Source: Flavisolibacter sp.
Lineage (GTDB): Bacteria > Bacteroidota > Bacteroidia > Chitinophagales > Chitinophagaceae
Length of the DNA stretch: 32,921 nucleotides
Assembly (NCBI GenBank): GCA_028288675.1
Contig: JAQBNG010000089.1
Coordinates: forward strand, 1 to 32,921
Reading direction: 5' to 3'
The notes beneath the pieces were generated by a model. It did no database searches. It saw nothing but the letters and a program-made list of their open reading frames with translations, and had not been told where the DNA came from. Shown here piece by piece: positions 1 through 7,881 of the stretch; positions within the stretch are counted from its first letter, which is position 1; each line of letters opens with the position of its first letter. The position numbers were made by a program, and so were the translations under genes.

Positions 1-285
1 TTTTGCCTGTCTTCTGGAAAATAGTTCTTCCAGGTTACGGCCAATCAATCCTTTTATTTTAATTCCATCGCTTTCTACATCCTCATCCTTAACCCCATAA
101 TTGCCGATGTGCACATTATTCATGATAAGCACCTGGCCATAATAACTTGGGTCGGTAAAAACTTCCTGGTAACCGGTCATGCCTGTGTTGAAACAAATTT
201 CACCGCCGGTTGTACCAATGGCACCAAACGCTTGTCCATAGCAGGTTGTGCCGTCTTCTAAAACTAAAATTGCTTGCTGGGTCAT
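1..285 (-). CDS. carA: Carbamoyl-phosphate synthase small subunit, N-terminal part
   Basis: This is the glutaminase subunit of carbamoyl-phosphate synthetase, which supplies ammonia for carbamoyl phosphate in pyrimidine and arginine synthesis. The gene runs off the left edge, so only the first 95 codons are present. The reading begins MTQQAILVLEDGTTCYGQ and continues with the family signatures GEICFNTGMTGYQE and TDPSYYGQ, which belong to the small N-terminal domain. The glutamine amidotransferase domain with its catalytic Cys lies outside the window. The ATG at 283-285 is the start because the family motif 'ALLVLEDGT' follows at once. It lies downstream of rplQ on the same strand, but a strong terminator stands between them, so it probably has its own promoter. 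The identification is firm. Confidence 0.93.
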   Translation of the reverse strand, partial: MTQQAILVLEDGTTCYGQAFGAIGTTGGEICFNTGMTGYQEVFTDPSYYGQVLIMNNVHIGNYGVKDEDVESDGIKIKGLIGRNLEELFSRRQAK

Positions 286-517
286 AGTAAAAAGATTGTG
301 CAAAGTAACCGCAGATTGTCGGGATTTTTAAAGGATTATTAAGATTAAATCTATATAGTTCCATCATACGTTTTTGTCACAGCAGGTGGCATGAATGGAA
401 AAGAATATTCGTAGTATCAAACACAATTCCTGATACTACTTTAAAGTCCTGTTCATCTGCGGTCAAAAAAAAGCATCCCGTTTTGTCGGGATGCTTCTAT
501 ATGAAAATCGGCAATCA
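286..517. other. Intergenic region between rplQ and carA
   Basis: This 232-bp gap holds the rho-independent terminator of the ribosomal cluster close to rplQ. The remaining roughly 180 bp are AT-rich and must carry the carA promoter on the reverse strand. CAAAGTAA at about 299-306 resembles the reverse complement of the Bacteroidota -7 box but does not match it fully. No second gene is visible. Confidence 0.5.
465..496 (-). terminator. Rho-independent terminator of the ribosomal-protein/rpoA cluster
   Basis: Read on the reverse strand, AAGCATCCCG pairs perfectly with CGGGATGCTT around a 6-nt loop (10-bp stem) and is followed by eight T residues. It begins 22 nt after the rplQ stop codon and should end the transcript before carA. 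Confidence 0.9.
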
Positions 518-1114
518 TTAGCTAGGTTGTTTCTCTGTAGCCTCCGGGGTGTTATCAACTGCAGCAGTAGCATCAGTGCTTGCTGTAGTTTCAACGGCTG
601 GTGTAGCATCAGTTTCAGCAGGCGAAGCAGTAGTTTCCTCAGCAACCGGCGTTGCAGTAGCAATACCTTCTGTTCCATCTGCTTTCTTCGTTGCCCTGCC
701 ACGACGGGTTCTTTTTGCTCCCTCTTTCTTCTCTTCTGTTCCTTTTCCGTAGATCTCATTGAAATCAACCAACTCAATCATTCCTCTCTCTGCATTATCA
801 CCAGGGCGGGTGCCTAATTTGATGACCCGTGTGTAACCACCGGGACGGCCTGCTACCTTTTCTGAAATAGTGCTGAACAATTCTGTAATAGCAGCTTTAT
901 CCTGCAGGTAGCTAAATACTACACGACGCTGGTGGGTTGAGTTGTCTTTGCTTTTGGTAATCAGAGGCTCTACATAGCCACGCAAGGCTTTTGCTTTTGC
1001 CAATGTAGTTACAATACGCTTGTGCTCAATAAGCTGGCAAGCAAGGTTGCTTAATAATGCTTCGCGGTGCGCTTTTTTGCGACCGAGATGATTGACTTTG
1101 TTTCCGTGATTCAT
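518..1114 (-). CDS. rplQ: 50S ribosomal protein L17 with long C-terminal tail
   Basis: L17 is a component of the large ribosomal subunit near the peptide exit tunnel. The first ~120 residues carry the family pattern ([20 protein letters not shown] at the start, then [12 protein letters not shown] and [20 protein letters not shown]). The remaining ~75 residues are a low-complexity tail: first basic ([11 protein letters not shown]), then rich in Ala, Thr, Glu and Val with repeated 'ETTAS/TDAT' words. Typical L17 has about 115-130 residues, so this is a long form; extended tails are common in Bacteroidota. It is last in the rpsM-rpsK-rpsD-rpoA-rplQ order, 101 bp after rpoA with a terminator-like hairpin between. 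The tail is probably disordered and its role is unknown. Confidence 0.95.
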   Translation of the reverse strand: MNHGNKVNHLGRKKAHREALLSNLACQLIEHKRIVTTLAKAKALRGYVEPLITKSKDNSTHQRRVVFSYLQDKAAITELFSTISEKVAGRPGGYTRVIKLGTRPGDNAERGMIELVDFNEIYGKGTEEKKEGAKRTRRGRATKKADGTEGIATATPVAEETTASPAETDATPAVETTASTDATAAVDNTPEATEKQPS

Positions 1115-1169
1115 GACTTTTAAAATTAGGTTCCTTCACACCGTGTCAGGAATTGTGAAGTACTGTTAT

Positions 1170-1204
1170 AAAAAACCTCCACCGATTTTTAAATCATGTG
1201 GAGG
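1170..1204 (-). terminator. Terminator-like hairpin between rpoA and rplQ
   Basis: On the reverse strand CCTCCAC pairs with GTGGAGG. The interior can extend with GATTT/AAATC, and six T residues follow directly. This has the form of an intrinsic terminator or attenuator inside the cluster, 12 nt after the rpoA stop. It would lower rplQ expression relative to rpoA unless read through. Confidence 0.65.
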
Positions 1205-1215
1205 AATAAAAAAAA

Positions 1216-2217
1216 TTAATAATCGTCTCTGTCTGCACCAAGCTTGCTAAGATCCATACCAAAATGCAAACCTCTTTCATGCAATACTTGTTCAATTTCA
1301 CTTAAAGACTTCTGACCGAAGTTTCTGAACTTCATCAGGTCTTCCTGCTCATACTGAACCAGCTCGCTTAATGAATTGATCTTAGCTGCTTTCAAACAGT
1401 TGAAGGCACGTACAGAAAGATCAAGATCTTCTAATGGCGTCTTTAATACTTTACGAAGCTGTAATGTTTGTTCATCAACAATGTCCTCTTTCTTTTCTTC
1501 TTTAGAATCGAAAGTAATATTCTCATCTGTGATGATCATTAAATGCTGAATCAAAATACGGCTGGCTTGCTTTACCGCTTCTTCAGGATTAATGGTACCG
1601 TCGGTAAGCACTTCCATGATTAGTTTCTCATAATCCGTACGTTGCTCAACACGAGTGTTTTCAATCGTATATTTTACATTCTTGATGGGAGTGTAAATAG
1701 CATCAACCGGGATGTAACCTAATGGTGCATCTTTTGGTTTATTCTCCTCTGCAGGAACATAACCACGGCCTTTGCCAATGCTGATTTCAATATCTAAGGT
1801 AGCAGATGTGTCGAGTGTGCAGATCAATAAATCAGGGTTCATGATCTGGAAGCTTTGAGTGCCTTCCGCTAACATACCAGCAGTTAGTTCACCGCGGTTT
1901 TTTATAGAAAGAGAAATTTTTTCTGTTTGTACATCGTGATCAACTACTTTCTTCAAACGAACTTGTTTGAGGTTCAAAATAATTTCCACAACGTCTTCAG
2001 AAACGCCTTTGATGGTAGCAAATTCATGCTCCACGCCTTCAATCTTTACACCTACAATTGAATAGCCTTCTAAAGAGCTAAGCAATACCCGGCGCAAAGC
2101 ATTTCCAATGGTAACGCCATAACCTGGCTCCAGCGGACGAAACTCAAACTGAGCTTCAAAGTCGTTGACTTTTTGAAGAACGATTTTATCGGGCTTCTGA
2201 AAATTTAAGATTGCCAT
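1216..2217 (-). CDS. rpoA: DNA-directed RNA polymerase subunit alpha
   Basis: The alpha subunit dimerises to nucleate RNA polymerase assembly and contacts promoter UP elements and activators. The 333 residues match the normal length. The N-terminal domain (about 1-235) shows the dimerisation signature FRPLEPGYGVTIGNALRRVL with LLSSLEGYSIVGVKIEGVEHEF after it. The C-terminal domain (about 265-333) shows LDLSVRAFNCLKAAKINSL and FRNFGQKSLSEIEQVL, the helix-hairpin-helix DNA-binding core. The ATG at 2215-2217 gives the usual start. It lies between rpsD (94 bp upstream) and rplQ, the conserved alpha-operon order. Confidence 0.97.
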   Translation of the reverse strand: MAILNFQKPDKIVLQKVNDFEAQFEFRPLEPGYGVTIGNALRRVLLSSLEGYSIVGVKIEGVEHEFATIKGVSEDVVEIILNLKQVRLKKVVDHDVQTEKISLSIKNRGELTAGMLAEGTQSFQIMNPDLLICTLDTSATLDIEISIGKGRGYVPAEENKPKDAPLGYIPVDAIYTPIKNVKYTIENTRVEQRTDYEKLIMEVLTDGTINPEEAVKQASRILIQHLMIITDENITFDSKEEKKEDIVDEQTLQLRKVLKTPLEDLDLSVRAFNCLKAAKINSLSELVQYEQEDLMKFRNFGQKSLSEIEQVLHERGLHFGMDLSKLGADRDDY

Positions 2218-2311
2218 ATTTTAATGCAGATTTTCAAATTAGTAAACTTGTTTCCGGTGAGAATTGAACTATAAAACGAGTCTCTACAGTTTCGCATCTG
2301 ATGCCGCACGA

Positions 2312-2917
2312 TTATTTGCTATACAATTCCACGATCAACTGCTCTTTAATATTTTCAGGAACAGCTTCTCTTTCAGGGTAAGTAATAAAAGTGCCTTGCA
2401 TGGAAGTATCGTTATAATCAACCCAGGTAAACTTAGGGTTGCGTCCACGGATAAAGCTTGTAACAGATGCGTTATCTTTTGACTTTTCCTTTAGGGAAAC
2501 AATATCACCTGGCTTTAACTGGTAAGAAGGAACGTTTACCACTTCGCCATTTACTGTCACATGTTTGTGACTTACTAACTGGCGGGCACCCGGACGGGAA
2601 GGCGAAATACCCATGCGATAGACTACATTGTCTAAACGGGCTTCTAATAATTTAATAAGATTTTCACCGGTAACACCTTTTTTGCGGGAAGCTTCTTCAA
2701 AGGTTTTGCGGAATTGCTTCTCCAAAATACCATAAGTGTATTTTGCTTTTTGCTTTTCACGCAACTGAAGTGCATATTCGCCCATTGTTTTACGCTTGCG
2801 TTGCGCACCGTGCTGCCCGGGAGGGTTGGAATTTTTACCTAACCATTTTCCATTGCCTAAAATAGGCTCCCCGAAAATGCGGGAAATCTTGGTCTTTGGA
2901 CCAGTGTAACGTGCCAT
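2312..2917 (-). CDS. rpsD: 30S ribosomal protein S4
   Basis: S4 is a primary 16S rRNA-binding protein that nucleates small-subunit assembly; in Escherichia coli it also represses the alpha operon. The 201-residue product starts [20 protein letters not shown] and contains the S4 RNA-binding domain at about residues 93-155 ([27 protein letters not shown]). The N-terminal zinc-binding cysteines seen in some S4 proteins are absent, so this is the zinc-free form. It sits between rpsK and rpoA with unusually wide flanking gaps (186 and 94 bp). Whether S4 autoregulates this cluster cannot be told from the sequence. Confidence 0.97.
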   Translation of the reverse strand: MARYTGPKTKISRIFGEPILGNGKWLGKNSNPPGQHGAQRKRKTMGEYALQLREKQKAKYTYGILEKQFRKTFEEASRKKGVTGENLIKLLEARLDNVVYRMGISPSRPGARQLVSHKHVTVNGEVVNVPSYQLKPGDIVSLKEKSKDNASVTSFIRGRNPKFTWVDYNDTSMQGTFITYPEREAVPENIKEQLIVELYSK

Positions 2918-3103
2918 AATTGTTTATTCATTTCCGCTTTTTTGTATCGGTGCGTTCATCTGTAAAAACGGTAAAAATTAATGAAGCACCCTTTAATTAA
3001 ATGAATAGCCTGTGGCTAATATGTCTTGAATTTTTGATTTATAAATTTGGTGATTTTGAGATTTAAATCCCTACATCACAAAATTCAGCAATCAGAAATT
3101 CTA

Positions 3104-3529
3104 TTAAACTCTTCTTTTCTTAGGAGGACGGCAACCATTGTGAGGCAATGGAGTAACATCTTTAATAGAAGTTACTTCAATACCTGATTGTGCTAATCCA
3201 CGAATAGCACTTTCTCTACCGGCGCCGGGGCCTTTTACAAATACATCTACTCTTTTTACACCAGCGTCTAATGCTACTTTAGAAGCATCGCCTGAGGCCA
3301 TTTGTGCCGCATAAGGTGTATTCTTTTTAGAACCTTTAAATCCCATTTTACCAGCACTGCTCCAGCTAATAACCTGGCCTTGCTTGTTGGTAATAGAGAT
3401 AATCAAATTGTTGAATGTTGCGTTGACGTGAGCATCACCGTAGGAGTCAACTTTTACAATTCTTTTTTTTGCTGCAGCTTTGGCGCTTTGTTGTTGTCCG
3501 CCTTTACCGCCTGCTTGTGCTTTTGCCAT
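3104..3529 (-). CDS. rpsK: 30S ribosomal protein S11
   Basis: S11 lies on the small-subunit platform and helps form the cleft that binds mRNA. The 141 residues are slightly longer than the common ~130 because of a basic Gly/Gln/Ala/Lys-rich N-terminus (residues 1-22). The core follows the family: [48 protein letters not shown], and the C-terminal [18 protein letters not shown]. The start at 3527-3529 is the only ATG consistent with this extension. It is preceded by a 185-bp gap from rpsM that holds two strong hairpins. Confidence 0.97.
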   Translation of the reverse strand: MAKAQAGGKGGQQQSAKAAAKKRIVKVDSYGDAHVNATFNNLIISITNKQGQVISWSSAGKMGFKGSKKNTPYAAQMASGDASKVALDAGVKRVDVFVKGPGAGRESAIRGLAQSGIEVTSIKDVTPLPHNGCRPPKKRRV

Positions 3530-3646
3530 TTTACTTAGGTAATCTTTGTTTGTTAGTAATTATCCCGCTGTTATGCGAAACCCAAATCAACTCTCCATTT
3601 GCACCGGAATATCAGTAATTGATTTGGTAGTTTATCGGTGCAGTAA

Positions 3647-3666
3647 GGTCATGCCATGGCGTGACC
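3647..3666 (-). promoter_or_regulatory. Inverted repeat in the rpsM-rpsK gap
   Basis: The 20-bp stretch GGTCATGCCATGGCGTGACC is an inverted repeat with one mismatched pair. A longer-range 6-bp pair (GCACCG at 3601, CGGTGC at 3636) lies beside it. Neither has a T tract on the transcribed strand, so a structural or processing role is more likely than termination. Function is inferred only. Confidence 0.45.
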
Positions 3667-3684
3667 CCTTGTATAAAACATGAG

Positions 3685-3707
3685 GACATCCGCCTAAGGC
3701 GGATGTC
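3685..3707 (-). promoter_or_regulatory. Strong hairpin just downstream of rpsM
   Basis: GACATCCGCC and GGCGGATGTC form a perfect 10-bp stem around a 3-nt loop, starting 7 nt after the rpsM stop. No T run follows on the reverse strand, so it is not a standard intrinsic terminator. It may protect or define an mRNA end, or be a small palindromic repeat. Confidence 0.5.
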
Positions 3708-3714
3708 GCTATAA

Positions 3715-4095
3715 TTATTTCTTAGCTACTTTCTTTTTACCGGCAACCGTTTTACGTTTTCCCTTACGGGTACGGCTATTGGTTTTTGTACGCTGGCCTC
3801 TTACCGGCAATCCTTTACGGTGGCGAAGACCGCGATAGCAAGCGATATCTAACAACCGCTTAATGCTCATTTGCACTTCAGAACGCAAAGCACCTTCTAC
3901 CTTCAACTCATCGGTGATAGTACCACGAATGGCAGATAATTCTTCATCGTTCCACTCATTTACCTTCTTACTTCGGTCAATGGTATGCTTGTCAAGAATG
4001 TAGCGGGAAGTAGCAAGGCCAATTCCGAAGATATAGGTCAAGCCTATTTCGCCTCTTTTATTTTTTGGTAAGTCAACACCGGCAATACGAGCCAT
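3715..4095 (-). CDS. rpsM: 30S ribosomal protein S13
   Basis: S13 sits in the head of the small subunit and contacts the P-site tRNA and 50S bridges. The 126-residue product has the typical start [20 protein letters not shown], the helix-hairpin-helix region [14 protein letters not shown], and the tail signature [20 protein letters not shown] followed by a Lys-rich end. Start and length agree with the family. It follows rpmJ by 103 bp and precedes rpsK, as in the Bacteroidota cluster. Confidence 0.97.
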   Translation of the reverse strand: MARIAGVDLPKNKRGEIGLTYIFGIGLATSRYILDKHTIDRSKKVNEWNDEELSAIRGTITDELKVEGALRSEVQMSIKRLLDIACYRGLRHRKGLPVRGQRTKTNSRTRKGKRKTVAGKKKVAKK

Positions 4096-4198
4096 AATTT
4101 TTTATTTCTTTTTATTTGATACTGATTGCAAAATTCCAAAAATCAAAATACAAACTTCAAATTTGGAATTTGCGATTTGTCTTTTGGTGCTTTTCAAA

Positions 4199-4315
4199 TT
4201 ATCCTTGTCTTTGCTTAAAGCGGGGATTTTTTTTGTTAATTACATAAAGGCGACCCTTGCGACGTACAATTTTGCAGTCAACGCTTCTTTTTTTAATGGA
4301 TGCTCTAACTCTCAT
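4199..4315 (-). CDS. rpmJ: 50S ribosomal protein L36
   Basis: This 38-residue gene begins [20 protein letters not shown] and ends [12 protein letters not shown], the Bacteroidota form of L36, a small basic protein buried in the large subunit. Only one cysteine (C14) is present, so the zinc ribbon of the four-ligand form is absent; this is the zinc-independent type. The ATG at 4313-4315 and TAA at 4199-4201 fit exactly. Its position between infA (80 bp upstream) and rpsM (103 bp downstream) is the canonical place. Confidence 0.96.
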   Translation of the reverse strand: MRVRASIKKRSVDCKIVRRKGRLYVINKKNPRFKQRQG

Positions 4316-4395
4316 GGTTATTTTAATTTGAGCTTTGAATTTTCCGCTTTAACTCTGGTATTTTTCAACCCTAGCTCACGGCTCGAAGCTTGTTT

Positions 4396-4614
4396 TTATT
4401 TGTATCTAAAAATGATTCGCCCCCTTGACAGGTCATAAGGACTCATCTCCACTCCTACTTTATCTCCAGGCAAAATACGTATGTAGTGCATTCTCATCTT
4501 TCCTGAGATTGTAGCCAAGATTTCATGACCGTTTTCAAGTTTTACCCTGAACATAGCATTGGATAAAGCTTCTAAAATACTACCGTCTTGTTTAATTAAT
4601 GGCTGTTTCGACAT
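4396..4614 (-). CDS. infA: Translation initiation factor IF-1
   Basis: IF-1 binds the ribosomal A site during initiation. From the ATG at 4612-4614 the product is 72 residues, the standard size: [20 protein letters not shown], then [20 protein letters not shown] and a closing segment with [20 protein letters not shown]. The S1-type OB fold covers the whole protein. An in-frame upstream start would add 13 residues that do not match the family and would lie over the promoter-like box, so the shorter start is chosen. In most Bacteroidota secY and map precede infA; here an unrelated small gene does. Confidence 0.95.
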   Translation of the reverse strand: MSKQPLIKQDGSILEALSNAMFRVKLENGHEILATISGKMRMHYIRILPGDKVGVEMSPYDLSRGRIIFRYK

Positions 4615-4630
4615 ACAGAATTTGGAGGCG

Positions 4631-4638
4631 CAAATATA
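4631..4638 (-). promoter_or_regulatory. Bacteroidota-type -7 box for the infA cluster
   Basis: The reverse strand reads TATATTTG, an exact match to the TAnnTTTG -7 consensus, 17 nt before the infA start codon. No well-spaced TTG -33 element was found. A start site about 5-6 nt downstream would leave a very short leader. Confidence 0.5.
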
Positions 4639-4716
4639 TAAGAATAAAGGCAAAAAAATGGAATGGGCAGAATAATTTCCTGCCTCAACCTTTATTTTGC
4701 CAATTCTTTAAGAAGT

Positions 4717-5124
4717 TTAATGCGCAGCAACCTGTTCCAGTGGCACTTTCGTCATATCAAGATGATGATTTTGAAGTTCGTGCAGGTAAAGCGGGTGGTT
4801 AAAATGCCGGTGGTCTTCGCGGTACCAAAGGTCAATATTGGTGTAATTGCCGGGGTCTTTTACTACAATACGAAAAGCGCCTTTCTTAAACTTTACGCCA
4901 TCTTCCATTTGTTCTTTCTCAAAACCTAAGGTATTGATCAATCTTCCCTCACTCATTGGAATTGGAATAATTTGATCGGCACTGTACCAAAATTCCTGGA
5001 TACCATTATTTACACAAGCCATTCCTTCATCCCGGCTTACATCTGCAATTCTGCCTTCCCTTTCTTCCCCATCGTGCAACACTCTTACTACATCACCCTC
5101 TTTTAAGTCTGAGATTTTTATCAT
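4717..5124 (-). CDS. Conserved protein of unknown function
   Basis: The 135-residue product starts MIKISDLKEGDVVRVLHDGE. The N-terminal ~55 residues look like a small beta-barrel (a KOW/SH3-like 'GDVV...V..DGEEREGRI' pattern). The rest has IPIPMSEGRLINTLGFEKE, a central 'GAFRIVVKDPGNYTNIDLWY' and the ending LYLHELQNHHLDMTKVPLEQ. The combination 'PIPxxxxxLxxxGFE ... LHELQN' recalls a group of small Bacteroidota and Bacteroidota-phage proteins of unknown function; that link is from memory. No signal peptide or membrane segment is seen. It stands 102 bp upstream of infA on the same strand, where map or secY would be expected. Function is not assigned. Confidence 0.8.
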   Translation of the reverse strand: MIKISDLKEGDVVRVLHDGEEREGRIADVSRDEGMACVNNGIQEFWYSADQIIPIPMSEGRLINTLGFEKEQMEDGVKFKKGAFRIVVKDPGNYTNIDLWYREDHRHFNHPLYLHELQNHHLDMTKVPLEQVAAH

Positions 5125-5285
5125 AACACAATTGATTTATTTCCGAAAATAATGAAGATTATCTAAAACGATTTTTGAATAATTTTTACTATTAAACAGT
5201 TTGGCTACGCTTAATGTCAGTGTACTATTCGTCAACAAGCGATGGTAAAGCATGCCAAAGCCTTTCTTTGGAAGGGTGGAGACTT

Positions 5286-6443
5286 TCATTCCGCCCAACT
5301 CATTACATAGCCATCGTTTTCAATTTCCAAGGCCTGCTTTGTCAACATCAATGGATGAAAGGTGTCTACCATTACCGCTAACTCTTTTGTTTCTTTTTTG
5401 CCAATGCTCTTCTCAACTGTTCCTGGATGCGGCCCATGCGGAATGCCGGCAGGATGTAACGTTATCATACCACGGGTTACATTTTTACGGCTCATAAAAT
5501 CACCATCAACATAATACAAAACTTCATCACTGTCAATATTGCTGTGGTTGTAAGGAGCAGGAATAGAATCGGGATGATAGTCGTACAACCGTGGCACAAA
5601 AGAACATACAACAAAATTGTTCGCTTCAAATGTTTGATGCACCGGCGGCGGCTGGTGTACCCGGCCGGTAATAGGTTCAAAATCATGAATTGAAAAAGCG
5701 TACGGATAACAGCAACCATCCCAGCCCACCACATCAAACGGATGGGTACCGTAATGAATGTTATACAGCACGCCACGTTTTTTTGTTCGCACTATAAAAT
5801 CGCCTTTTTCATTATGGGTTTGTAAGTTTTGCGGAGGCCTGATATCCCGTTCGCAAAATGGTGAGTGCTCTAAAAGCTGGCCGTATTTACTCAAATATTT
5901 TTTTGGAAACCGTATTGGGCTAAACGATTCTACAATAAACAAACGATTCGCTTCTTCATTAAAATGAATCTGGTAAATGGTACCCCTCGGGATAGAAAGA
6001 TAATCACCGTAACTAAAGGCTAACTCGCCATACAAAGTTTTTAAAACCCCGGTTCCTTCATGAATAAAAATGAGTTCGTCAGCGTCCGCATTCTTATAGA
6101 AGTAAGTGGTAACGCTTTGTTGCGGCGATGCTAAAACAATGTGCACATCGTTGTTAACTAAAACAGGAATGCGGCTTTCCAAATAATCTTTTATTGGTTT
6201 GATGTTAAAGCCTTCAAAGCTGCGATGACTAAGCATTTTTTCTTCTGCAACCTGTGGGGCAACATTTACAGGTTTTTCGGTTTTGATGATCTGCGTTGGC
6301 GGATTGATATGATAAAGCAAAGAAGAATCATTGGAGAAGCCTTCGGTAGAAAATAACTGCTCTGAGTACAAGCCTCCATCAGCTTTACGAAATTGAGTAT
6401 GCCGTTTATGCGGAATGTTGCCGGATTTGAAGTAGTAAGGCAT
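5286..6443 (-). CDS. hmgA: Homogentisate 1,2-dioxygenase
   Basis: This enzyme opens the ring of homogentisate to maleylacetoacetate in tyrosine and phenylalanine breakdown, using Fe(II) in a cupin fold. The 385-residue product matches the short bacterial form. It opens MPYYFKSGNIPHKRHTQFRK, then GGLYSEQLFSTEGF. The core reads GVLYNIHYGTHPFDVVGWDG and PPPVHQTFEANNFVVCSFVP. Candidate iron ligands are H300 (APYNHSNIDSDE), E307 and H336 (HPAGIPHGPHPG), by analogy with the His-Glu-His triad of the family. Neither hydroxyphenylpyruvate dioxygenase nor fumarylacetoacetase is adjacent, so the pathway is encoded elsewhere. The start ATG at 6441-6443 gives the standard N-terminus. Confidence 0.93.
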   Translation of the reverse strand: MPYYFKSGNIPHKRHTQFRKADGGLYSEQLFSTEGFSNDSSLLYHINPPTQIIKTEKPVNVAPQVAEEKMLSHRSFEGFNIKPIKDYLESRIPVLVNNDVHIVLASPQQSVTTYFYKNADADELIFIHEGTGVLKTLYGELAFSYGDYLSIPRGTIYQIHFNEEANRLFIVESFSPIRFPKKYLSKYGQLLEHSPFCERDIRPPQNLQTHNEKGDFIVRTKKRGVLYNIHYGTHPFDVVGWDGCCYPYAFSIHDFEPITGRVHQPPPVHQTFEANNFVVCSFVPRLYDYHPDSIPAPYNHSNIDSDEVLYYVDGDFMSRKNVTRGMITLHPAGIPHGPHPGTVEKSIGKKETKELAVMVDTFHPLMLTKQALEIENDGYVMSWAE

Positions 6444-6450
6444 GAGGAAA

Positions 6451-6478
6451 GTTTGGAGTTTAGTGTTAGGAGTTAAGA
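6451..6478. repeat. Degenerate heptamer repeat upstream of hmgA
   Basis: Four consecutive 7-bp words (GTTTGGA, GTTTAGT, GTTAGGA, GTTAAGA) begin 7 bp before the hmgA start codon. The reverse complement resembles the AACTCCA words in front of xerD. See the findings on heptamer-built elements. Confidence 0.6.
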
Positions 6479-6655
6479 TTTGTATTGAATATGGTCAACT
6501 CTTTTTTACGACTCAGTTTTTATTCTCACATTCCTGAAAGTTCTAATGTCGTCAGTAGAAAAACATATTTCCATTTTCGTTTGTCAATCCAATAAATGAA
6601 ATTGCGATGAAAAATCATACAATCGCTTTTGTTTAATAAAAATACAAGATAATCA

Positions 6656-7162
6656 ATGACGAGAATTGGGCTTATTTCTGACACACATAATTATTTAGAT
6701 GATGCCGTTTTCAAGCATTTTGAGAACTGTGATGAAATATGGCATGCCGGTGATTTTGGAAGCATCGCTATAGCCGCCCGTCTATCCGTTGAAAGCGGCC
6801 TGAAAGTGAAAGGGGTTTGGGGTAATATTGATGGTTATGATGTACGAAGTGTTTATCCGGAAAAACTGCTTTGGAATTGTGAAGATGTAACCATTTACAT
6901 GACGCATATCGGCGGGCACCCGGCCAGGTATGCACCAGGAATAAAACAGGAATTGATTAGCAATAAAGCAAAGCTTTTTATATGTGGCCACTCGCATATT
7001 TTGAAGGTGATTTACGATAAAGCAATCAACTGCCTGCATATGAATCCCGGAGCGGCGGGTAACCAGGGGTGGCATAAAGTAAAAACCATCATTCGCTTTG
7101 CAATTGATGGTTCAGAAATTAAAAACTGCGAGGTGATTGAATTAGGCAAACGAGGCATCTGA
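6656..7162 (+). CDS. YfcE/MJ0936-family metallophosphoesterase
   Basis: This is a small calcineurin-like phosphodiesterase, predicted to hydrolyse phosphodiesters with a two-metal centre in the cytoplasm; its natural substrate is unknown. The 168 residues carry the full motif set: D9 and H11 (LISDTHNY), D33 (HAGDFGS), N57 (GNIDG), H84 (MTHIGGHP), and H112/H114 (CGHSHI), followed by NPGAAGNQGWH. Family members are usually 155-175 residues, so it is complete. It is convergent with the next gene (73 bp apart). The ATG start follows an AT-rich region without a clear promoter box. Confidence 0.9.
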   Translation: MTRIGLISDTHNYLDDAVFKHFENCDEIWHAGDFGSIAIAARLSVESGLKVKGVWGNIDGYDVRSVYPEKLLWNCEDVTIYMTHIGGHPARYAPGIKQELISNKAKLFICGHSHILKVIYDKAINCLHMNPGAAGNQGWHKVKTIIRFAIDGSEIKNCEVIELGKRGI

Positions 7163-7234
7163 ACCGGGATGAATGGATGTATAGGATTCTTATGATGTCG
7201 TTATCCCATATTTTCCATTCACCCATAGCATCCA
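7163..7234. repeat. Possible imperfect hairpin between convergent genes
   Basis: The gap contains ATGAATGGATGTATAGG and, about 25 bp on, CCATTCACCCATAGCATCC, which can pair imperfectly through the ATGGATG/CATCCAT words. It lies between two convergent stop codons and may serve as a two-way terminator. Built from short words like the other hairpins in this window; weak evidence. Confidence 0.35.
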
Positions 7235-7708
7235 TCAATACCACCCGCGGCCCGTACCAATTGCCCTGAATGGCCATGGGATAGAAACCAGTATAATCAG
7301 CAAAGCAAGAAAATAAAAGATCATCGTGCGGCGGTGCTTTGCCTTGTCGCCAATTGGCTTCCTGGCTTGCGCCTTACCAATGTGAATCAGGATAATAGCT
7401 ATTAACATACCGGCCATGTGCTCTACTGCATAAAACCGTGCATACGCATCTTTCATCACGGCACCCATACTACCATAACCTGCAAATAACTTATACCCTC
7501 TTTCACCAACAACATATAAATAGATACCCACCAGCAACATCAGGTCCGAAAAAATGGTAAGTAACAAACCCAGCCGGTTGTCCGATTTAATGAACGGCCT
7601 GTTACCTGCTATCAAACTATTAAAGATGGCGAACAATAAAAGCAGTAAAACAATCCATCGACCTATGCTGTGCGCATGTACCATTGCATTGTAAAGTGAA
7701 ATATCCAT
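7235..7708 (-). CDS. Four-helix membrane protein, cytochrome-b-like
   Basis: The 157-residue product is almost entirely membrane-embedded, with four predicted helices at about residues 17-33, 46-67, 94-111 and 130-147. Conserved-looking histidines lie near helix ends (the VHAHS motif at the N-terminus, YAVEHMAG before helix 3 and LIHIGKAQ after it). This pattern is typical of small Bacteroidota proteins sometimes annotated as cytochrome b-like; heme binding is plausible but not proven. The ATG at 7706-7708 is preferred to a TTG eight codons upstream, because the protein then begins MDISLYNAMVHAHS. No partner gene is nearby. Confidence 0.75.
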   Translation of the reverse strand: MDISLYNAMVHAHSIGRWIVLLLLLFAIFNSLIAGNRPFIKSDNRLGLLLTIFSDLMLLVGIYLYVVGERGYKLFAGYGSMGAVMKDAYARFYAVEHMAGMLIAIILIHIGKAQARKPIGDKAKHRRTMIFYFLALLIILVSIPWPFRAIGTGRGWY

Positions 7709-7881
7709 TGCTGTTGAATTTGATTGGCTCAAAACTACGTTGAAAAGAGTTAACTGAAACTCTTAATCGTCAGCATCAATCCTTGTCTGTTTAGGTTAGT
7801 ATTGACAGAACCTTGCCTGATCTGCAAAAGAATTTTGAATGGCAAATTGCCGAAGACTATTTTTGTTTGCAACAAATTCAT

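Noticed and set aside
463-817. Open frames opposite the rplQ tail on both strands
   Set aside because: They arise from the low-complexity Ala/Thr-rich tail of L17 and have biased, non-protein-like composition.
7813-7881. N-terminal extension of the lipoprotein from a TTG start
   Set aside because: It would place 23 polar residues before a good lipoprotein signal peptide.
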